The position numbers and the translations under genes were made by a program. Shown here piece by piece: positions 45,658 to 47,933 of a DNA stretch of 47,933 nt; position 1 is the stretch's first letter; each line of letters opens with the position of its first letter. This stretch comes from Pseudovirgaria hyperparasitica. Lineage: Eukaryota > Ascomycota > Dothideomycetes > Acrospermales > Acrospermaceae. Under the pieces are notes generated by a model. It made no database searches and was not told where the DNA came from. It saw nothing but the letters and a program-made list of their open reading frames with translations. The stretch covers positions 1,608,406-1,656,338 of the forward strand of contig NW_022985556.1 of NCBI RefSeq assembly GCF_010093815.1. The letters run 5' to 3'.

Positions 45658-47933
45658 ATGTTAATTATAACTATATATAAATACTATATTAAACTTAACT
45701 CTATTAACCCTTAAGGTCTATTCTATATAATAGTTAATAAGGTTATATTTATAGTTTATAATATAGATTAAGAACTTATTATATTTAGTAATATTTAGGA
45801 CTAGTCTATACTTAACATAATTAAGCCTTATATTTAAGTCGAGTCTTATATTTAAGTTAAGCCTTACGTTTAAGTTAAGCCTTATACTTAAGTTAAGCCT
45901 TATATTTAAGCTAAGCCTTATACTTAAGTTAAGCCTTACGTTTAAGTTAAGCCTTATATTTAAGCCAAGCCTTACGTTTAAGTCGAGCCTTATATTTAAG
46001 CTAAGTCTTATATTTAAGTTAAGCCTTATACTTAAGTTAATTCTTATGTTTAAGTTAAGCCTTATATTTAAGCTAAGCCTTACGTTTAAGTTAAGCCTTA
46101 CGTTTAAGCTAAGCCTTATATTTAAGTTAAGCCTTATACTTAAGCCGATTCTTACGTTTAAGCTAAGCCTTATATTTAAGTTAAGCCTTACGCTTAAGCT
46201 AATTCTTATATTTAAGCCGATCCTTATATTAAAGCTAAGTCTTATACTTAAGTTAAAGCTTATAATATAACTACCGTCTCAACCGATAATAAACTACTTA
46301 TCTTTAGTATACTTACTAGTAACTACTATTCTAATAATAAGTATAAACTTAAGAAGGTCTAAAGTAGTAAGGCTCCTATTCCTACTTACGCTATCTATTA
46401 GATCTCTCTTATATAGAGTAATCTATAGTTAACCTTTAGGAATATCTATAGTATTAGTAGAGAAATAGATAGACTTAAGTAGAAATAAGCGAAAACTTAA
46501 GCCGAGCTTAAGCTAGTAGTATTTAAGGCTTATAGTAAAGGTTATAGCTTCGAAGAGTTAATTAGTTATATATATAGATTTCTTAAATTCTCTAAGTACC
46601 GCTCTTAGATTAAGTTATATACTTACTTCTAATAGATTAATAAAGGGAAATTAATATCCTTAATAAGCTTACTCCGCTTTAATTATACTAATATCCTTCT
46701 ATTATCTAACTACTCTATAGTATAGATCTTTAAGATTAAGTAAGTAGATAACTTTATTAAGTATTTTTCTAAACTTTCTAATCTTATTATAAGCGAAGCG
46801 GATAAAGCTAATATACTATATATTAATACCGGTCTCTATAAAGACTCTTATGACTTTTAGATTATTAAACTTATAGCTAGTAAGCTTCTTAGTATAGGTT
46901 TTACTATCCCGTTATATATTAGACCCGATATAATATATAAATAAGTAAAGTAATTCTTTAAAGATCTAGGTACTTATACTATAGTTTATATCTTACTACC
47001 GCTACGTAACCCTATAGATCTTACTAGCTTTAATAATAAGCTTAAACTAGAGAGCGATCTAATTAATTTATAGTATATAGAAGTTACTACTCTCTATATA
47101 TAATACGGTATATTAAGTAGGCCGGATACTTAGCCCTAGATCTCTATTCTCTACCACGAGTTATTCGATAAGAAATTTAACTACCTAATATATATTACTA
47201 TAAGTATCTTATAAGATAAATAGGCGGATCTTCTATTATCCTAATTCTAAGACGTTACTATTAGATATATCTAGCTCTTATATATTACTTAGGCGCTCTT
47301 AGCTATTATCTATTCTATTAATATAAAAGAATTCTATTATATAGAACTAGGTAGTCGTAGATACCTTAAAGTAGATTTAAAGAATTATAATAATAATACG
47401 TACTACTTTAAAGTCCTTTAATTTCGTCTAGGTATCCTTAAGGCTATTTACATGCCTTACTCTAAAAGTCTTTAATAAGGTTAGACGTTCTTCTAAAGTA
47501 TCTAAGGTACTAATTATATTAATAGATACGGTTACTAATATAACTTAAGCTCGTCCTAAATATTTTATTTAGACTAGTAATACTAGTTTAAGTATAATTA
47601 GGTCGTCCCTTACTACGCTTATAGAGTTTATAGATATTCCGGCTTTAGTTAGCGTATAAATCTATAATAAGCTTACTAAGTAATATATTAATACGTGCTA
47701 GAAACTAATCTACCACGCTATATAAGCTTCTAGAGATAGCGGCGTAGACGACTACGCCGCTTAGAATATGTTTAATATAATAGTCCTTAATATTATCGTG
47801 GACTCGGTATCTATATCTCTAATATATAGGTCCCCTAACCCTAATAATAAGATTCTAGATTATAGTATAGAGCCTTAGAATACCCTTATTACTCTTTCTA
47901 AATTATCTATATCCCTAGATAATAATAAGGATA
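45658..47933 (+). pseudogene. Decayed ORF with N-terminal hexapeptide repeats, runs off the window
   Basis: From ATG at 45658 one frame (mod 3 = 1) continues to the end of the window if TAG/TAA are read as former Gln. After about 55 residues comes a tandem array of six-residue units (K-P-Y-x-Q-x, with the Q codon now TAA). Then come SREIDRLK.K.AKT.AELK (a likely coiled coil, ~46450), SKGYSFEELISYI (~46539), ASKLLSIGFTIPLYIRPDI (~46880), and LKVDLKNYNNNTYYFKVL (~47370). An Arg- and Tyr-rich tail with R-V-Y-R-Y-S-G-F (~47620) could be a damaged zinc knuckle. I do not recognise the family. A gag-like transposon protein or a host repeat protein are both possible. Confidence 0.45.
45832..46258 (+). 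repeat. 18-bp tandem array (~24 copies) encoding KPYxQx units
   Basis: Unit AAGCCTTATATTTAAGTT and variants, in perfect register (multiples of 18) and inside the decayed ORF at 45658. The period of six codons shows it is a protein repeat. The plus-strand open stretch in another frame (F-K-L-S repeats, 46046-46270) is its shadow. Confidence 0.9.

Noticed and set aside
46046-46270. Plus-strand ORF of F-K-L-S repeats
   Set aside because: Out-of-frame shadow of the KPYxQx array; the flanking decayed ORF uses another frame.

Overview
This window looks like a transposon graveyard from a filamentous ascomycete (Pezizomycotina-type) fungus with strong repeat-induced point mutation (RIP). Long stretches have almost no CpA or TpG and a large excess of TpA. 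Former Gln and Trp codons have become TAG/TAA, Cys and His codons have become Tyr, and ATG and TGA are rare. Reading frames still run for kilobases without frame-changing indels, so protein families can be recognised by reading through the stops. I see no intact host gene, no tRNA or rRNA, and no CRISPR array.

Layout: (1) 3-2401 and 13795-~14430 are two halves of a decayed SNF2-like ATPase, split by (2) an 11.4-kb Ty3/gypsy LTR retrotransposon on the minus strand (2402-13790). It carries gag, protease, RT, RNase H, integrase and a long extra ORF, and its 5' LTR contains a 50-N assembly gap. (3) 14431-17347 is AT-rich debris with several tandem arrays. (4) 17348-24611 is a plus-strand chromodomain-bearing Ty3/gypsy element with perfect 5-bp target duplications. 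(5) ~25440-29490 is a relic of a Plavaka-like DNA transposase ORF, interrupted at 25873-26635 by a 5'-truncated, minus-strand copy of the LINE found further right. (6) ~30900-35968 is a near full-length Tad-type LINE (ORF1, and ORF2 with endonuclease and RT). (7) ~36200-37784 and 45173-~45640 are two parts of another decayed ORF that may be a DUF3435-type tyrosine recombinase. It is split by (8) the best-preserved element, a plus-strand chromovirus at 37785-45167 that has an unexpected antisense reading frame between the chromodomain and the 3' LTR. (9) 45658 to the window end is a decayed ORF starting with about 24 copies of a six-residue repeat.

Insertion order can be partly read. The LINE fragment interrupts the Plavaka-like ORF, the first LTR element interrupts the SNF2-like ORF, and the third LTR element interrupts the recombinase-like ORF. 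The third element keeps the most CpA/TpG and is probably youngest. A 31-33 bp near-perfect palindrome recurs in two unrelated element families (the gypsy element and the LINE) and is the oddest shared feature of the window. All family assignments come from reading translations by eye; none was checked against a database.
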